IMG/VR virus record: IMGVR_UViG_3300025632_000079
Coordinates: 1 to 23,871 of that record
DNA length: 23,871 bases
Reading direction: 5' to 3' (one strand)
Origin: a virus
Positions within the stretch are counted from its first letter, which is position 1. Every line of letters begins with the position of its first letter. This document shows positions 12,063 to 20,567 of this stretch, piece after piece. The notes below the pieces were generated by a model that had not been told where the DNA came from, searched no databases, and saw only the letters and a program-made list of their open reading frames with translations. Made by a program: the position numbers and the translations under genes.

Positions 12063-13526
12063 ATGAACGTTGCTCAAAATTCGTTGTTAGAGGATAAAAA
12101 ATTAAAATTAGAGTTACGTTTGGCTCAGATCATGAAGAATGAGGAGTGCCAAAATAATTTTTTAGTTTTTGTAAAAACTGTTTGGCCTGATTTTATTGCG
12201 GGCCGTCATCATAAGATTATTGCTGAGAAGTTGGAAAGGGTTGCAAATGGCGACTTAAAGCGACTTATCATCAACATGGCTCCGCGGCACACGAAGAGTG
12301 AGTTTGCGAGTTATTTATTTCCGGCATGGATGATGGGCCGTAATCCGAAGATGAAGATCATTCAGGCGACGCACACGACGGAGTTAGCGGTTAACTTTGG
12401 TCGTAAGACGAAGAACTTGATTGAGAGTGACGATTACAAGGATGTGTTCCCGGGCGTGAAGCTGGCTGCTGACAGTAAGGCGAGTGGTCGTTGGGACACG
12501 AGTTCTGGCGGGATGTATTATGCTGTTGGTGTTGGTTCGAACTTAGCTGGTCGTGGTGGTGATTTAATTATCATTGACGACCCTCATTCTGAGCAGACGG
12601 CGATGAGCAACACTGGTTTTGAGGACGCTTGGGATTGGTACACGGGTGGACCGAGGCAGCGTTTACAGCCGGGTGGGAGCATAGTTTTGGTTCAGACGCG
12701 GTGGTCTGAGAAGGACATGACGGGTCAGTTGATGCGGGCTCAAGCGAAGGACGGTTCTGCGGATCAGTGGGAAGTCGTTGAATTACCTGCTATTTTTGAG
12801 GACGGGACTTCTTGTTGGCCTGAGTATTGGAGTTTGGAGGATTTGACTGCGGTTAAGGCTTCTATTCCTCCGAGCAAGTGGAATGCGCAATATCAGCAAA
12901 ATCCTACGGGTGAGGAGAATGCGATTATCAAGCGCGAGTGGTGGCGTGTTTGGGATCAGGATAAGGTTCCTCAGTTGGAATATGTTATTCAGAGTTACGA
13001 CACGGCTTTTAGTAAGCGGGAGACTGCTGACTTTAGTGCGATTACGACGTGGGGGGTATTTTATCCGAATGAGGGTGGTTCTGGGCCTAATTTAATTTTG
13101 TTGGATGTTAAGAAAGGGCGTTGGGATTTTCCTGAGTTAAAGCAGGAGGCTTTAGAAAATTATAAATTTTGGGAGCCTGACACGGTTATTGTTGAGGCGA
13201 AGGCTTCTGGGACCCCTTTGACGCAGGAGTTACGTGCTATGGGGATTCCTGTTGTGAATTTCACTCCAAGTCGTGGTAATGACAAGATTACTCGGGCGCA
13301 TAGTATAGCGCCATTATTTGAGGCTGGGATGGTTTGGGCTCCTGACGAGATGTGGGCGGAGGAGTTAATTGAGGAGGTTGCGGCGTTCCCGAATGGGGAG
13401 CATGACGACTTGGTAGATAGTATGACGCAGGCACTTATGCGCTATAGACAAGGTAATTTTGTACAATTACCAACAGATGACTGGGAAGATGAAGAAAACT
13501 CTGCTAAAGTGCGATTGTATTATTAG
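12063..13526 (+). CDS. terL: Terminase large subunit
   Basis: 487 residues, start ATG 12063 with AGGG seven bases upstream. ATPase domain: Walker A-like MAPRHTKSE (72-80, a phage variant of PRHGKS), Walker B LIIIDD (168-173) and coupling motif QTRW (211-214). Nuclease domain (RNase H-like): D313 (SYDTAF), E378 (VIVEAKASG) and D448/D449 (GEHDDLVDS). It packages DNA into the prohead and cuts the concatemer. Third codon positions are rich in T and G, unlike the A-rich early block. It opens the head operon behind its own promoter, the parS site and a recurrent operator motif. Confidence 0.95.
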   Translation: MNVAQNSLLEDKKLKLELRLAQIMKNEECQNNFLVFVKTVWPDFIAGRHHKIIAEKLERVANGDLKRLIINMAPRHTKSEFASYLFPAWMMGRNPKMKIIQATHTTELAVNFGRKTKNLIESDDYKDVFPGVKLAADSKASGRWDTSSGGMYYAVGVGSNLAGRGGDLIIIDDPHSEQTAMSNTGFEDAWDWYTGGPRQRLQPGGSIVLVQTRWSEKDMTGQLMRAQAKDGSADQWEVVELPAIFEDGTSCWPEYWSLEDLTAVKASIPPSKWNAQYQQNPTGEENAIIKREWWRVWDQDKVPQLEYVIQSYDTAFSKRETADFSAITTWGVFYPNEGGSGPNLILLDVKKGRWDFPELKQEALENYKFWEPDTVIVEAKASGTPLTQELRAMGIPVVNFTPSRGNDKITRAHSIAPLFEAGMVWAPDEMWAEELIEEVAAFPNGEHDDLVDSMTQALMRYRQGNFVQLPTDDWEDEENSAKVRLYY

Positions 13527-13541
13527 ATGAAGGGCGTCTGA

Positions 13542-14459
13542 ATGTATGGTACTGCGGTAAATCTTGGGGCTGGCGGCTTTGACGACGTGATGTATTTCGA
13601 GGCGGGCGGCAGTCCTATGTACTTGGAAGAAACGTTGACGGGCACGGCACCGGGGTCACAAAGCCCGCGGCCTGAGTTTGCTGATCTCAGGGGCCCCGTG
13701 GGCGACGATGCGCCTGTTATGTCTGAAGAAGAGCTTGCGGAGTTTGAGGACCAAAAAGGTTTAGGGTCCCTTATCATGGACCGGATACGTGGAAAGAACG
13801 TCACGAAAGATTTACGTGAGTCTGGCCGTGTTGGCGGCACCTCCCCTGAGTTTATGGAGACATTAATTGACGAGTACGGCTATCCGAGTGTCTTTGACGA
13901 GGAGACGGGCGAGAAGATAATACCTACCGATTTGGACCTTTATTCTGAAGAAGTCCGTCATGCGCGGCCCGAGGGCCGTCGTGATTTACCGACGTATCCT
14001 GAGTTAGAGGATGCTCGGGGTCATTTGTTAGGTTCGGCTGTTATGGCGTCGGAGTATGGTCCTGAGACTGCGGAGAGTGCTGGAAACTTTAGTGAGTTTA
14101 TGGATCGTTTTGCGCCGATTATTATGGGTGGTGGTCAGAACAAGCGTGACGTTGCTATGGACCAGCGCAACAACGCGATTGGTCGTCAGATATTTATGAA
14201 GGCTGGAATAGACGCGACTGTTGAGGAGCTAACCCAGCAGGTTGACGCTGAGATATTTAAGCAGTTAGATAAGATAATGGGACGTTCGCAGGAGGATCGT
14301 ATGACGCCATCGGCGGATCAGCCTCGCGCCCCACGGAACTTTAAATCACCGTCTGAGGGTCCGGATGTTTTTTTCCCTCGCAACGAGGAAGGTTATTTTG
14401 ACACGACTAGAGGCGTTATGGGGATATCTCCTCGTAAGTACCGTAATTACGGCGTTTAG
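13542..14459 (+). CDS. Hypothetical protein between terL and portal
   Basis: 305 residues, start ATG 13542 with AGGG seven bases before. Gly/Asp/Glu-rich, acidic N-terminal 150 residues of low complexity. The segment at about 150-187 (YPELEDARGHLLGSAVMASEYGP, then ETAESAGNFSEFMD) recalls the DAxRH...G...A...HE helices of DUF6973-type domains, though the final His-Glu is absent. The C-terminus has a Phe-Phe-Pro and GYFDTTRGVMG stretch. Its place between terminase and portal suggests a virion or assembly protein. Family membership is weak. Confidence 0.6.
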   Translation: MYGTAVNLGAGGFDDVMYFEAGGSPMYLEETLTGTAPGSQSPRPEFADLRGPVGDDAPVMSEEELAEFEDQKGLGSLIMDRIRGKNVTKDLRESGRVGGTSPEFMETLIDEYGYPSVFDEETGEKIIPTDLDLYSEEVRHARPEGRRDLPTYPELEDARGHLLGSAVMASEYGPETAESAGNFSEFMDRFAPIIMGGGQNKRDVAMDQRNNAIGRQIFMKAGIDATVEELTQQVDAEIFKQLDKIMGRSQEDRMTPSADQPRAPRNFKSPSEGPDVFFPRNEEGYFDTTRGVMGISPRKYRNYGV

Positions 14460-14481
14460 GTTGGTCAAATAGGAGGATTAC

Positions 14482-16938
14482 ATGGCTGAAGAAATAAATG
14501 GTTACTCGGGTAGTTTAATGGACAACAATGTCCCTGCGCAGCTTGACGAGGATGACTTAAAGGCTGAGATGGAGATTGAGCTTCCTGATTCACAGAACGA
14601 CGTTATGGCTATGATTAGTGCCGAGGACGTTGGCGAGATAGAAATCAGTGAGACTGACGACGGCGGTGTTGAGGTTGATTTCGATCCCCAAGACCAGCGC
14701 GGCGAGGACATGGATTTTTATGCCAACTTGGCTGAAGAGATGCCGGATCGTGAATTGCAGCGCATTGCGGGTGATTTATTGAGCGAGTATGACGCGAACA
14801 AGGCCAGTCGTCAGGACTGGGAGGATGCGTATTCGAGTGGTTTGGAGCTTTTGGGCTTTAACTACGAGGAGCGGACGCAGCCGTTTCGTGGGTCCTCGGG
14901 TGTTACGCATCCGTTGCTTGCGGAGGCTGCCACACAGTTTCAGGCGCAGGCTTTTAATGAGCTTTTGCCGTCTAGCGGGCCTGTTCGTACTGTTGTTATG
15001 GGCCAAGAGACGCGGGCCAAGGCTGCTCAATCGCAGCGTGTCCGTCAGTTTATGAATTATTATATTACGAATGTCATGGAGGATTACACTCCGGACATGG
15101 ACCAGATGCTGTTTTATTTACCGCTTGCTGGTTCGACGTTTAAGAAGACGTATTACGATGAGGCTCTGGGCCGTGCGGTCAGTAAGTTTGTTCCTGCGGA
15201 GAATTTAGTTGTTCCGTATGAAACTTCTGATCTTGAGACGTGTCCTAATATTACTCAGGTTGTTCGGATGTCTTTGAATGATTTGCGTAAGCGTCAGCTT
15301 GCGGGGATTTATTTGGATGATGTTGACGTTATTCCCGCGCAGCGGGAGGTTACGGGCGTTGAGGGCGAGATAGATCGCATTGACGGCATTCAGCCGGGTA
15401 CGGTTGATTACGACTGTACGATTCTTGAGTGTCACGTTGATTTGGACCTTGAGGGTTATGAGGAGCTTGACGAGGACGGCGAGCCTACGGGCATTCGGGT
15501 CCCTTATATTGTTACGCTTTCCATGGACAACGGGCAGGTTTTGTCTGTTCGTCGGAATTGGACCGAGGACGATGAGCGGAAAAAGAAGATACAATTTTTT
15601 ACGCATTTTAAGTTTTTGCCGGGGTTTGGTTTTTACGGCCTTGGTTTGATACATACGATTGGGGGTCTGTCACGGACCGCCACTTCGGCACTGCGGCAGT
15701 TAATTGACGCGGGTACGTTGTCCAACCTCCCTGCGGGTTTCAAGGCCCGTGGACTACGGATCAGAGACGATGATGAACCGTTGCAGCCCGGTGAGTTCCG
15801 CGATGTGGATGCTCCGGGTGGGGCTATCCGCGATAGTCTTATGCCGTTGCCCTTTAAGGGTCCGGATCAGACGTTGTTCCAGTTGTTGGGCTTTGTTGTT
15901 CAGGCTGGTCAGCGGTTTGCGACGATTACAGACTTGAAGGTTGGAGATGGCAACGAGAACGCGGCTGTCGGCACAACGATGGCTATGATGGAGCAGGGCT
16001 CTCGTGTTATGAGTGCGGTACACAAGCGTTTGCACTACGCGATGCGCCAAGAGTTTAAGATTTTGGCTCGTGTTATGTCGGAGAGTTTGCCGCAGGAGTA
16101 CCCGTATTCGGTTCCGGGCGGTGATGAGACGATCATGCGCGAGGATTTTGATGGTCGGGTAGATGTTATACCGGTCAGCAATCCGAATGTGTTCAGTCAA
16201 TCGCAGCGCATTATGTTGGCGCAGACCAAGTTGCAGTTGGCGTCTCAGGCTCCTGAGATACACAACATGCACGAAGTGTTTAGCGACATGTATGACGCTT
16301 TGGGTGTTACGGACACGGATCGTTTGTTGAAGTCAGTCCCGGCGGATACGGATGAGCCTGTTGATCCGGCGCAAGAGAACATCAATGCGTTGGACATGTT
16401 GCCGTTGAAGGCGTTTGAGGGTCAAAACCATCAGGCGCACATTACGGCTCACTTGTTGTTTGGCACTTCTCCGATTGTGGGCGGTATGCCTCCGGTAGCG
16501 ATTGCCGTTCAGAAGCACGTTATGGAGCATGTACAGATCGCGGCCCGCGAGCAAGCGGCGGTTGCGTATTTGCAGCAAGTTCAGCAACAGGGTGGTCAGC
16601 CTGCGGACGAGGAGCAAATGCTTCAGGTCGAGCAAATGACGGCTCAGTTTATTGCGGAAGGCTTACAGCAGCTTAAAGACTTGTCTGGTCAGCTATCGGG
16701 TGCTGGCGCTCCTGATCCATTGGTTCAGCTTAAAGAGCAAGAGTTGCAACAGAAGGCGGCGGCAGATCAAGCGGATACGCAGATCGATCAAGCCAAGCTG
16801 GAGTTGGATGCGCAGAACCAGCAGATGCGCGGACAGCAATTCCAGCAGCGGTTGCAGTCTCAGGAAGAGCAGACGGCGGCTCGTATTCAATCGGCCATGG
16901 ACCGTGAGTTGCTTAAACAGCGAGGGCAAACACAATGA
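14482..16938 (+). CDS. Portal protein, large
   Basis: 818 residues, start ATG 14482 with AGGAGG. After an acidic N-terminal ~80 residues comes the conserved portal entry: SRQDWEDAYSSGLELLGFNYEERTQPFRG then SGVTHPLLAEAATQFQAQ and ELLPSSGPVRT (about 110-172), known from large portals of marine phages. Later come SVRRNWTEDDERKKK, FYGLGLIHTIGGLSRTATSALRQLIDAGTLSNLPAG (about 390-425), typical of the stem/crown region, and a Gln-rich coiled-coil C-terminus (about 690-818). The dodecameric portal is the DNA channel and docks terminase. Its length exceeds P22 portal (~725), explained by the acidic head and Gln-rich tail. The stop overlaps the next start. Confidence 0.85.
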   Translation: MAEEINGYSGSLMDNNVPAQLDEDDLKAEMEIELPDSQNDVMAMISAEDVGEIEISETDDGGVEVDFDPQDQRGEDMDFYANLAEEMPDRELQRIAGDLLSEYDANKASRQDWEDAYSSGLELLGFNYEERTQPFRGSSGVTHPLLAEAATQFQAQAFNELLPSSGPVRTVVMGQETRAKAAQSQRVRQFMNYYITNVMEDYTPDMDQMLFYLPLAGSTFKKTYYDEALGRAVSKFVPAENLVVPYETSDLETCPNITQVVRMSLNDLRKRQLAGIYLDDVDVIPAQREVTGVEGEIDRIDGIQPGTVDYDCTILECHVDLDLEGYEELDEDGEPTGIRVPYIVTLSMDNGQVLSVRRNWTEDDERKKKIQFFTHFKFLPGFGFYGLGLIHTIGGLSRTATSALRQLIDAGTLSNLPAGFKARGLRIRDDDEPLQPGEFRDVDAPGGAIRDSLMPLPFKGPDQTLFQLLGFVVQAGQRFATITDLKVGDGNENAAVGTTMAMMEQGSRVMSAVHKRLHYAMRQEFKILARVMSESLPQEYPYSVPGGDETIMREDFDGRVDVIPVSNPNVFSQSQRIMLAQTKLQLASQAPEIHNMHEVFSDMYDALGVTDTDRLLKSVPADTDEPVDPAQENINALDMLPLKAFEGQNHQAHITAHLLFGTSPIVGGMPPVAIAVQKHVMEHVQIAAREQAAVAYLQQVQQQGGQPADEEQMLQVEQMTAQFIAEGLQQLKDLSGQLSGAGAPDPLVQLKEQELQQKAAADQADTQIDQAKLELDAQNQQMRGQQFQQRLQSQEEQTAARIQSAMDRELLKQRGQTQ

Positions 16939-18194
16939 TGAGCAAGAGTTTAAATTACGCCTATCCGCAGCGGTTTGAGGACGGCGGCGAGGTCCAAGTT
17001 ACCGATCTCTCGGGCTTAAAACAGGAACCTCTGGGTAACGACATGGTGTTGGTTAAATTCCAAGACGGGAGTTACGGAAAGACGCAGAAAGCTTTATTTC
17101 AAGCGGCGGAAAGTCTTGGTGCGCCTATGGGCTCTCAGAAAGATTTTGCAAACTGGCACTTGAACGAGTGGGCTCCAAAGGTTGCAAGCGACCCTGCATT
17201 CATAGCCGCGCACGATAAATTCAACACCGATCAAATTTCCTACAATCAGGCCGTTATGGATTCCGATCCACAATATGCACAAAACAGGCTTGCTTTTGTT
17301 CAGACCCATGCGCCTAATAACGCGGCGGCGATTTCGGCGGCAGAAGAATTAGTGGCTACAGGGAATTATGCGTCGGCAACATCGCCTGCGGCCAAGGCTT
17401 CAGAACAGAAAAGCACTTCTTACGCTTTTGTGGATGCTGACGGCAATTCTTATAACATGGGAGACGCTCGTCCGGGTCACGACGGCACTAGCCTTGAGAG
17501 AGCAATAGCCAACGTACAAGAGTATTACAACCTTGCTCCGGGGTCGTTTACGGTCAGTGTTCCTTCAGAAGAACGGTTAGTGGGTACTTACGATTCGGAT
17601 TCGGGGTCTTTTCAAGCGGCAACTTCCGATATGCGTGACATCAACGGGTTTTCGGCCGTACCCGGCATGGCTACCACTATGGCCATGGGTGAAGAAGACG
17701 CGCCTTTTGCGGAGCCCACCATAGAAGAGATAGCAGACCGCTTGGGGTGGGTTGATTCTCCTACCACTATGGCCGTGGGTGAAGAAGACGGCGGAATGCC
17801 TGATACTCCCGGTGTGGACCTTATGCGTCCTGTGCCTGATGCGCCCGTTTTTTCCCTTCCTCCCGGTGTGGACCCTATGTTCCCTGCCCCGGTTACACCT
17901 TCACCGGTTAACCCCGTATTTACGCCTGCGCCGCCTCCTCCGGTGGTTAACCCTGTGTTTACACCCTCACCGGATAACACAGCATTTACGCCTCCGCCTC
18001 CTCCTCCGGTAGAAGGTCGGACATACGGCGCGTATAGCGGCACCCCGATGGGTCCTACTAATTCTATTCAGCCGTTCACCCCGTACATGGCCCCGCAACA
18101 AGCGCAGGGCCCGGACCTTCAATCCCTAATTACAGACACCGATTATTTTTTAAATAATTCGGCTCCCCGTACAAGCGTCTTTAAAAGGAGTTAA
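16935..18194 (+). CDS. Hypothetical virion protein with Pro-rich repeats
   Basis: 419 residues; ATG 16935 overlaps the portal stop, and a second ATG at 16938 is equally possible. The N-terminal ~230 residues are an ordinary globular mix. Residues ~245-290 contain the repeated unit TTMAxGEEDG, and residues ~295-360 have PPGVD and VNPVFTPxPPPP-type repeats, making a long flexible proline-rich arm. Such arms are seen in phage connector, fibre or scaffold-linked proteins, but I do not recognise the family. Its codon use and place between portal and the co-chaperonin suggest a structural role. The ribosome site of the next gene is inside its last codons. Confidence 0.6.
   Translation: MMSKSLNYAYPQRFEDGGEVQVTDLSGLKQEPLGNDMVLVKFQDGSYGKTQKALFQAAESLGAPMGSQKDFANWHLNEWAPKVASDPAFIAAHDKFNTDQISYNQAVMDSDPQYAQNRLAFVQTHAPNNAAAISAAEELVATGNYASATSPAAKASEQKSTSYAFVDADGNSYNMGDARPGHDGTSLERAIANVQEYYNLAPGSFTVSVPSEERLVGTYDSDSGSFQAATSDMRDINGFSAVPGMATTMAMGEEDAPFAEPTIEEIADRLGWVDSPTTMAVGEEDGGMPDTPGVDLMRPVPDAPVFSLPPGVDPMFPAPVTPSPVNPVFTPAPPPPVVNPVFTPSPDNTAFTPPPPPPVEGRTYGAYSGTPMGPTNSIQPFTPYMAPQQAQGPDLQSLITDTDYFLNNSAPRTSVFKRS
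17671..17790 (+). repeat. 30-bp direct repeat, 90-base period, in 16935-18194 gene
   Basis: The copies at 17671-17700 and 17761-17790 differ at one base and encode (A/P)TTMA(M/V)GEED. The spacing is 90 bases, so the frame is kept. Confidence 0.9.
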
Positions 18195-18197
18195 ATC

Positions 18198-18404
18198 ATG
18201 AAAGATCGTAAAATTAAAATAAACGGCTCTGCGCCGAGCAATCCGCCAAAAGCGGTTGGTTACGCGGACATTAAGGGTCAAGGCCGCATTCCTTACGGAA
18301 AAACAGCCCCAGCCCCGATGGCCACGGACAACGTGCGTAAGATGAAAACGCGTGGCACGGGAGCCGCGATCCGCGGCAAGAGTTACATGGGCTGCGGTTC
18401 TTAA
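18198..18404 (+). CDS. Small basic Gly-rich virion-type protein
   Basis: 68 residues, start ATG 18198 with AAAGGAG formed by the end of the previous gene. Lys/Gly-rich: KIKINGSAPSNPPKAVGYADIKGQGRIPYG, later MKTRGTGAAIRGKSYMGCG. Small proteins with the MKTRGTGAAxxG ending are common among marine phage head genes, where they sit between portal and capsid genes. The basic charge suggests contact with DNA or the portal. Probably disordered; function unknown. Confidence 0.7.
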   Translation: MKDRKIKINGSAPSNPPKAVGYADIKGQGRIPYGKTAPAPMATDNVRKMKTRGTGAAIRGKSYMGCGS

Positions 18405-18417
18405 CGTTGTTTTTTCC

Positions 18418-18506
18418 GTAAATCGCATAAATTTACAGATAGTCCTAGCTTATCTTATACAAGTTGTGCTAGGATTATATCTGATAATGTTAGATATTAT
18501 GCGAGG
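18418..18506 (+). promoter_or_regulatory. Intergenic control region with hairpins and ATCGCATA
   Basis: GTAAAT (18418-18423) / ATTTAC (18431-18436) encloses CGCATAA, and exact ATCGCATA sits at 18422-18429. A second hairpin has TCCTAGC (18443-18449) / GCTAGGA (18468-18474) with an 18-base loop. An inverted CTCGCATA-type copy is at 18498-18505, just before ATG 18512. Neither hairpin has a good T-run, so regulation is more likely than termination. Confidence 0.55.
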
Positions 18507-18511
18507 TGGAA

Positions 18512-18709
18512 ATGGATGAAATATATGTAGCCGAAGCGGTTTTTCGTATCTTGAGAGAAAGACGGCAAGGGGTTACGGATTTGATGATTTTTGGAAACGT
18601 CAAATCAATGGAGCAATATCGTGAGCTTATGGGCAACCTAGAGTGCCTAAATCACGTGGAACAGGAACTCAAGGGCCTGCTAGATAAACAGGAGCGATCC
18701 GATGACTGA
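18512..18709 (+). CDS. Hypothetical small head-region protein
   Basis: 65 residues from ATG 18512 with GAGG/AGGTGG upstream; the GTG at 18506 is within that ribosome site. Predicted helical: MDEIYVAEAVFRILRERR, then GVTDLMIFGNVKSMEQYRELMGNLECLNHVEQELKGLL. The motif DLMxFGNVKSMExYR is familiar from conserved marine phage proteins next to co-chaperonin or scaffold genes; its job is unknown. It overlaps the next gene by eight bases, so translation is coupled. Confidence 0.7.
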   Translation: MDEIYVAEAVFRILRERRQGVTDLMIFGNVKSMEQYRELMGNLECLNHVEQELKGLLDKQERSDD

Positions 18710-19175
18710 ACAGTCAACAAAAATTGATTTGTCCGCCGCTGCCAAGGGTGTGGCTGCTATGGCGGAAACGACAAAGGCTAATTTAGCTGATGCTTATGTC
18801 GAAAAACCCCGTTTAAACCCAGAAGCTTTAGACGCAAGTCTTCTGGAAAGAATGCCCGCCCCTACTGGATGGCGTATTCTCATTTTGCCCTACCAAGGTA
18901 AGGCGAAGACGGCCGGGGGTATTTTTATCCCTACCGAAATTCAAGAGAAGAGCCAGATATCCACACAGGTGGGTTATGTCCTTAAAGTCGGTCCTTTGGC
19001 TTACAAAGACCGTGACAAGTTTCCTGACGGCGCGTGGTGCGCGGAGAAGCAGTGGGTATTGTTTGCCCGTTATGCCGGTTCGCGCCTACAGATCGATGGG
19101 GGAGAAGTCCGCATCCTCAATGACGACGAGGTTCTTGCGACTATTTTGGACCCTGAAGACATCCAGCATTTGTAA
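18702..19175 (+). CDS. GroES-like co-chaperonin (Cpn10)
   Basis: 157 residues. The GroES fold starts at about residue 52: PTGWRILILPYQGKAKTAGGIFIPTE (beta strand and mobile-loop region), VGYVLKVGP, then WVLFARYAGSRLQIDGGEVRILNDDEVLATI, the standard co-chaperonin core. About 50 extra residues precede it, unlike the ~95-residue bacterial GroES. Phage co-chaperonins such as T4 Gp31 replace host GroES on GroEL to fold the capsid protein; position just before scaffold and capsid supports that role. The start overlaps the previous gene by eight bases, with GGAG upstream. Confidence 0.88.
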   Translation: MTEQSTKIDLSAAAKGVAAMAETTKANLADAYVEKPRLNPEALDASLLERMPAPTGWRILILPYQGKAKTAGGIFIPTEIQEKSQISTQVGYVLKVGPLAYKDRDKFPDGAWCAEKQWVLFARYAGSRLQIDGGEVRILNDDEVLATILDPEDIQHL

Positions 19176-19187
19176 ACGAGGTAAAAT

Positions 19188-20048
19188 ATGGCTGATAGTA
19201 GTGAAAACCCGATTGAACTAGACGTTGGGGACAACCAAGAAACTGAGGTTGAGGTTGTAAGTGAGGTATCTGCGTCGGAAGACAATGACCGTGATGACCA
19301 GTTCTCCAAAGCGGAGACGGCCACTCAAAAACGAATTGATCGTTTGACGAAGAAGATGCGTGAAGCTGAACGTCGCGAGCAAGAAGCGATTAAGTACGCT
19401 CAAGCGGTCCAGACGGAGGCAACCAGCTTAAAGAACCGTATGTCCAACATGGACACAAATTACGTCAACGAATATACAAACCGCGTCAACACTCAGATGC
19501 AACAGGCTGAAAACGATTTAGCCCGTGCGATTGAGATTGGTGACAGCAAGGCCTCGGTGGAAGCCCAGCGCAACTTGACTAAGTTGGCTATCCAGCAAGA
19601 CCGAGCCCAACAGGCAAAAGCGCAACAAGATCGTTCGCGACAACAGCAACAGGCCGCTGCGCAGCACCAATCGCGTCAGCCTATGCCTGCCCAAGCGCCC
19701 AAGCGCCCTGATCCCAAAGCGGAGACATGGGCCATGAAAAACAGTTGGTTTGGCCAAGACGAGGCCATGACGTATGCGGCGTTTGGAATACATAAAAAGC
19801 TCGTTGAAGACGAAGGGTTTGACCCGACGAGCGATGACTACTATAATGAACTTGACCGTCGCATTTCAAGTAAGTTTGTAAATGCCGGAAACACCGCGAA
19901 CAAACGTCCCGCTCAAACGGTTGTTGGCGCTTCAAGAACACCATCTGGGCGCACTGGGAGAAAGGTTCGACTCACCCCGAGCCAAGTCGCAATAGCGAAA
20001 AAACTGGGTGTGCCGCTAGAAGAATATGCGAAATACGTGAAGGAGTAA
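19188..20048 (+). CDS. Scaffolding protein
   Basis: 286 residues. Acidic N-terminus (1-45), then a long charged coiled coil (about 45-165: KRIDRLTKKMREAERREQEA, LKNRMSNMDTNYVNEYTN, Gln-rich QQDRSRQQQQ), followed by a Pro/Ala hinge, a small folded part (TWAMKNSWFGQDEAMTYAAFG) and a basic C-terminus (TGRKVRLTPSQVAIAKKLGVPLEEYAKYVKE). The last part is the helix-turn-helix-like capsid-binding end typical of phage scaffolds. It guides capsid assembly and leaves the head afterwards. It lies directly upstream of the capsid module, as expected. Confidence 0.8.
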   Translation: MADSSENPIELDVGDNQETEVEVVSEVSASEDNDRDDQFSKAETATQKRIDRLTKKMREAERREQEAIKYAQAVQTEATSLKNRMSNMDTNYVNEYTNRVNTQMQQAENDLARAIEIGDSKASVEAQRNLTKLAIQQDRAQQAKAQQDRSRQQQQAAAQHQSRQPMPAQAPKRPDPKAETWAMKNSWFGQDEAMTYAAFGIHKKLVEDEGFDPTSDDYYNELDRRISSKFVNAGNTANKRPAQTVVGASRTPSGRTGRKVRLTPSQVAIAKKLGVPLEEYAKYVKE

Positions 20049-20052
20049 GAAA

Positions 20053-20541
20053 ATGACTGAACAAAACAACCAAAACGGTGGTTCGGCAATTAACCGTACT
20101 TCTCGCGCTAACCAAACCCGGGACAAACAGGCTGTTCGTAAGCCGTGGGCCCCACCGTCTATGCTAGACGCACCACCTGCCCCTGATGGCTTTAAGCATC
20201 GTTGGATACGCGCCGAAACGCGCGGTTTTGATGATACTAAAAACATCAGTGCTAAAATGAGGGAAGGTTGGGAATTGGTCCGTAAGGACGAGTATCCTGA
20301 TTTTGAATCCCCTGTTGTTGAATCAGGTAAACATGAAGGTGTGTTTGGAGTTGGCGGGTTGCTTCTCGCTCGTATTCCGGTCGAAACAATTGCAGAACGA
20401 ACTAATTATTTCTCTCAGAGAAATATGGATCAGATGCAAGCGGTAGACCATGACATGATGCGTGAGAATGCACATTCATCAATGACGATTGCTAAACCTG
20501 ATCGTCAATCTCGTGTAACCTTCGGTGGCCCCAAGAAATAG
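20053..20541 (+). CDS. Hypothetical head protein
   Basis: 162 residues, start ATG 20053; the ribosome site AAGGAG overlaps the scaffold stop. The N-terminal ~35 residues are polar and probably disordered (NNQNGGSAINRTSRANQTRDK). The middle (GFKHRWIRAETRGFDDTKNISAKMREGWELVRKDEYPDF) and GVFGVGGLLLARIPVETIAER form a small folded domain, followed by a helical C-terminus. Proteins with the HRWIRxExxGxDDxxNI pattern lie between scaffold and capsid in related marine phages. Assembly role is likely, but the exact function is unknown. Confidence 0.7.
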   Translation: MTEQNNQNGGSAINRTSRANQTRDKQAVRKPWAPPSMLDAPPAPDGFKHRWIRAETRGFDDTKNISAKMREGWELVRKDEYPDFESPVVESGKHEGVFGVGGLLLARIPVETIAERTNYFSQRNMDQMQAVDHDMMRENAHSSMTIAKPDRQSRVTFGGPKK

Positions 20542-20567
20542 GGCTACCTCAATAGGAGTGAAATCTT

